6,926 nucleotides of DNA, from contig JAUHYJ010000195.1 of the NCBI GenBank assembly GCA_030425785.1, positions 1 through 6,926 on the forward strand. The letters are read 5' to 3'. How positions within the stretch are numbered: position 1 is the stretch's first letter; each line of letters begins with the position of its first letter. This stretch comes from Acidimicrobiia bacterium. Its GTDB lineage: Bacteria; Actinomycetota; Acidimicrobiia; Acidimicrobiales; Ilumatobacteraceae. This document shows positions 5,308 through 6,926 of the stretch, piece by piece. Both the position numbers and the translations under genes were made by a program. The notes under the pieces were generated by a model. That model worked only from the letters and a program-made list of their open reading frames with translations, had not been told where the DNA came from and did no database searches.

Positions 5308-6926
5308 TCAGGCCTCCTGGGTCGTGAGATCGGTGGTGAGTTCGGCGGGTTGCTGGACGAGTCGTTGCGGCACGTGGGCGGCGACGAACGCCTGACCGAG
5401 TGCGAGGCCACCATCGTTGGGCGGGAGGTGCTCGTGCGTCAAGGCGGTCACCCCGTCGGCGCGCAGCCGGTCGATGCACCACTCGGTGAGGAACGCGTTC
5501 TGGAACACGCCCCCGGACAACACCACCGCGTCGGCGCCGTCGCGGTACCGCTCGACGAGCTGCGCGATCAGGTCGACGACGGCGGCATGGAACGCGGCGG
5601 CGATCGGCCCGATCGGCTCGCCCGCGAGTACGGCGGCGACGATGTCGCGCAGCAGCGCATCGGGTGAGGCGACCACGGGGCTGCCACTCGACGACGAGAG
5701 TGCGAACCCGACTTCGTGATCGACGCGACCCGCTTCGGCCGCGGCGATCTCGAGCTCGATCGCGGCCTGGGCCTCGAAGCTGATCCGCTGGCGGAGGCCG
5801 AGCAGCGCCGCGACGGCGTCGAACAGCCGCCCCATGCTGGTCGTCGGCACGCACGTGACGCCCGTGTCGAGCTGCCGGGTCAGCAGCAGGCGTGCGGTGT
5901 CGCCGTCGTCGGTCAGCGATCGCACGGGAGCGAGCTCGTCGTCCCAGGCGATGCCGGCCGCGTGCAGGTGGGAGAGCGCCACCCGGTACGGGTTGGCGAC
6001 CGCGGCGTCGCCGCCCGGCAGCAGGATCGGTGCGAGGTGGGCGACCCGATCGACCGCGGTGGCGTCGCCCAGCAACACCTCGCCGCCCCAGATCGTGCCG
6101 TCCGTGCCGTACCCGGTGCCGTCGAACGCGAAGCCGAGCACGCGGGTGTCGGGCGCCAGCCCGTGCTCGGCCATGACCGCAGCGACGTGCGCATGGTGGT
6201 GTTGCACCTCGACGATCGGCCGCCCCTGCCGGCGCGCCCACCGCGACGTGGCGTAGGAGGGGTGGGCGTCGACGGCGATGACCGCCGGCTCGACGTCGTA
6301 CATCTCGACGAACTGTGCGGCGACGTCCTCGAACGCCTCGATCGATGCGAGCGTGCCCTGCTCGCCGATGTGCTGGCTCACCCACGCATGGTCGGGCGAG
6401 GCGACGCAGCACGTGCTCTTCATCTCGCCCCCGACCGCGAGCACCGACCGGCCACCCGCCGCCGCGACCGGGATCGGTGCGTACCCGCGGGCGCGTCGGA
6501 TCGGGAGCAACCGACCGTCGAGCACCCGCACGACGGAGTCGTCGCAGGGCACCTCGATCGGGCGGTCGTGGCCGAGCACGGCGTCGCTGAGCGGTCCGAG
6601 CACCTCGTCGACCTCGTCGTCGCGGTACACGATCGGTTCGCCCGACCGGTTGCCGCTGGTGCACACGATCGGGCCGACGCCACCGTCGAACAGCAGATGC
6701 TGCACCGGTGTGTACGGCAGCATCAGTCCCACGAACGGGTTGCCGGGCGCGACGAGCGGCGAGAGTCGGTCGCCCGTCCTGGCTCGCAGCAGCACGATCG
6801 GTCGTGCCGGCGACGCGAGCAGTGCGGCCTCGGCGTCGGAGACGTGGGCGACGAGTCGGGCGGCGTCCAGATCGGCGACCATGACGGCGAACGGCTTGTC
6901 GGGCCGGTGTTTGCGCTCCCGCAGTC
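5308..6926 (-). CDS. hypF: HypF, carbamoyltransferase of [NiFe]-hydrogenase maturation (5' end outside the window)
   Basis: HypF turns carbamoyl phosphate and ATP into carbamoyl-adenylate and passes the carbamoyl group to the C-terminal cysteine of HypE. The window holds 538 C-terminal residues; full-length HypF is about 740-780, so the acylphosphatase domain, the zinc fingers and the start of the YrdC-like domain lie beyond the right edge. The frame is open to the edge and reads LRERKHRPDKPFAVM, a typical HypF segment, so the ATG at 6882 is internal. Numbered from the first complete codon, the YrdC-like part has CTSGNRSGEP (88-97) and RRARGYAP. The Kae1-like part has VGGEMKST, SQHIGE, VDAHPSYATS, HHHAH (242-246, metal ligands), FDGTGYGTDGTIWGGE (267-282), SMGRLFDAV (363-371), LSGGVFQN (469-476) and LPPNDGG (500-506). 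No defects are seen. The stop is one base before hypC. Confidence 0.97.
   Translation of the reverse strand, partial: LRERKHRPDKPFAVMVADLDAARLVAHVSDAEAALLASPARPIVLLRARTGDRLSPLVAPGNPFVGLMLPYTPVQHLLFDGGVGPIVCTSGNRSGEPIVYRDDEVDEVLGPLSDAVLGHDRPIEVPCDDSVVRVLDGRLLPIRRARGYAPIPVAAAGGRSVLAVGGEMKSTCCVASPDHAWVSQHIGEQGTLASIEAFEDVAAQFVEMYDVEPAVIAVDAHPSYATSRWARRQGRPIVEVQHHHAHVAAVMAEHGLAPDTRVLGFAFDGTGYGTDGTIWGGEVLLGDATAVDRVAHLAPILLPGGDAAVANPYRVALSHLHAAGIAWDDELAPVRSLTDDGDTARLLLTRQLDTGVTCVPTTSMGRLFDAVAALLGLRQRISFEAQAAIELEIAAAEAGRVDHEVGFALSSSSGSPVVASPDALLRDIVAAVLAGEPIGPIAAAFHAAVVDLIAQLVERYRDGADAVVLSGGVFQNAFLTEWCIDRLRADGVTALTHEHLPPNDGGLALGQAFVAAHVPQRLVQQPAELTTDLTTQEA
5313..5318 (-). promoter_or_regulatory. Shine-Dalgarno of hypC, inside the end of hypF
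   Basis: The minus strand reads AGGAGG six bases before the hypC ATG. The site encodes part of the last codons of HypF (Gln-Glu-Ala), so ribosomes ending hypF pass directly over it, which suits coupled translation. Confidence 0.8.

Noticed and set aside
5063..6664. 533-residue minus-strand frame overlapping hypF and hypC
   Set aside because: It is an arginine-rich out-of-frame reading of the same strand; the true hypF frame contains all YrdC- and Kae1-like motifs.

Overview
All recognisable genes in this window lie on the minus strand, so the sequence reads functionally from right to left. Base composition is strongly GC-rich and third codon positions are dominated by G and C. GTG starts are frequent, and a DUF222/HNH protein of the type abundant in Actinobacteria is present. 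Together these suggest a high-GC actinobacterium; an Acidimicrobiia (Ilumatobacter-like) host is a plausible guess, but it rests on general impression and not on any search.

Right part (about 2813-6926): a compact [NiFe]-hydrogenase maturation operon in the order hypF (5' end cut by the window edge) > hypC > hypD > hypE. hypF and hypC are one base apart, hypC and hypD are 54 bases apart with a good Shine-Dalgarno, and hypD and hypE overlap by 8 bases. HypF and HypE make the thiocarboxamide and then thiocyanate on the C-terminal cysteine of HypE. HypC and HypD carry the iron and receive the cyanide to build the Fe(CN)2CO unit. All diagnostic residues that fall inside the window look intact, so the pathway should be functional. 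hypA, hypB and the hydrogenase structural genes are not visible and probably lie beyond the right edge.

Middle (about 2640-2812): a 161-base spacer after hypE holds a GC-rich hairpin, a 15-bp inverted repeat, an imperfect 15-bp direct repeat with a 17-bp period, and a perfect 19-bp palindrome abutting the next start codon. It looks like the end of the hyp operon followed by the promoter/operator of a toxin-antitoxin operon.

Left part (1-2651): accessory genes. First a Phd/YefM-type antitoxin and a PIN-domain VapC toxin overlapping by 8 bases. Next comes a small YunG-like protein. Last is a DUF222/HNH endonuclease-family gene broken by an apparent single-base deletion. The spacers between these genes (about 1328-1425 and 1846-1984) show no convincing gene, terminator or RNA. 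I saw no tRNA, rRNA, CRISPR array, insertion sequence or plus-strand gene. I found no convincing undescribed system; the most interesting items are the antitoxin operator/leaderless start, the frameshifted HNH gene and the orphan YunG-like protein.
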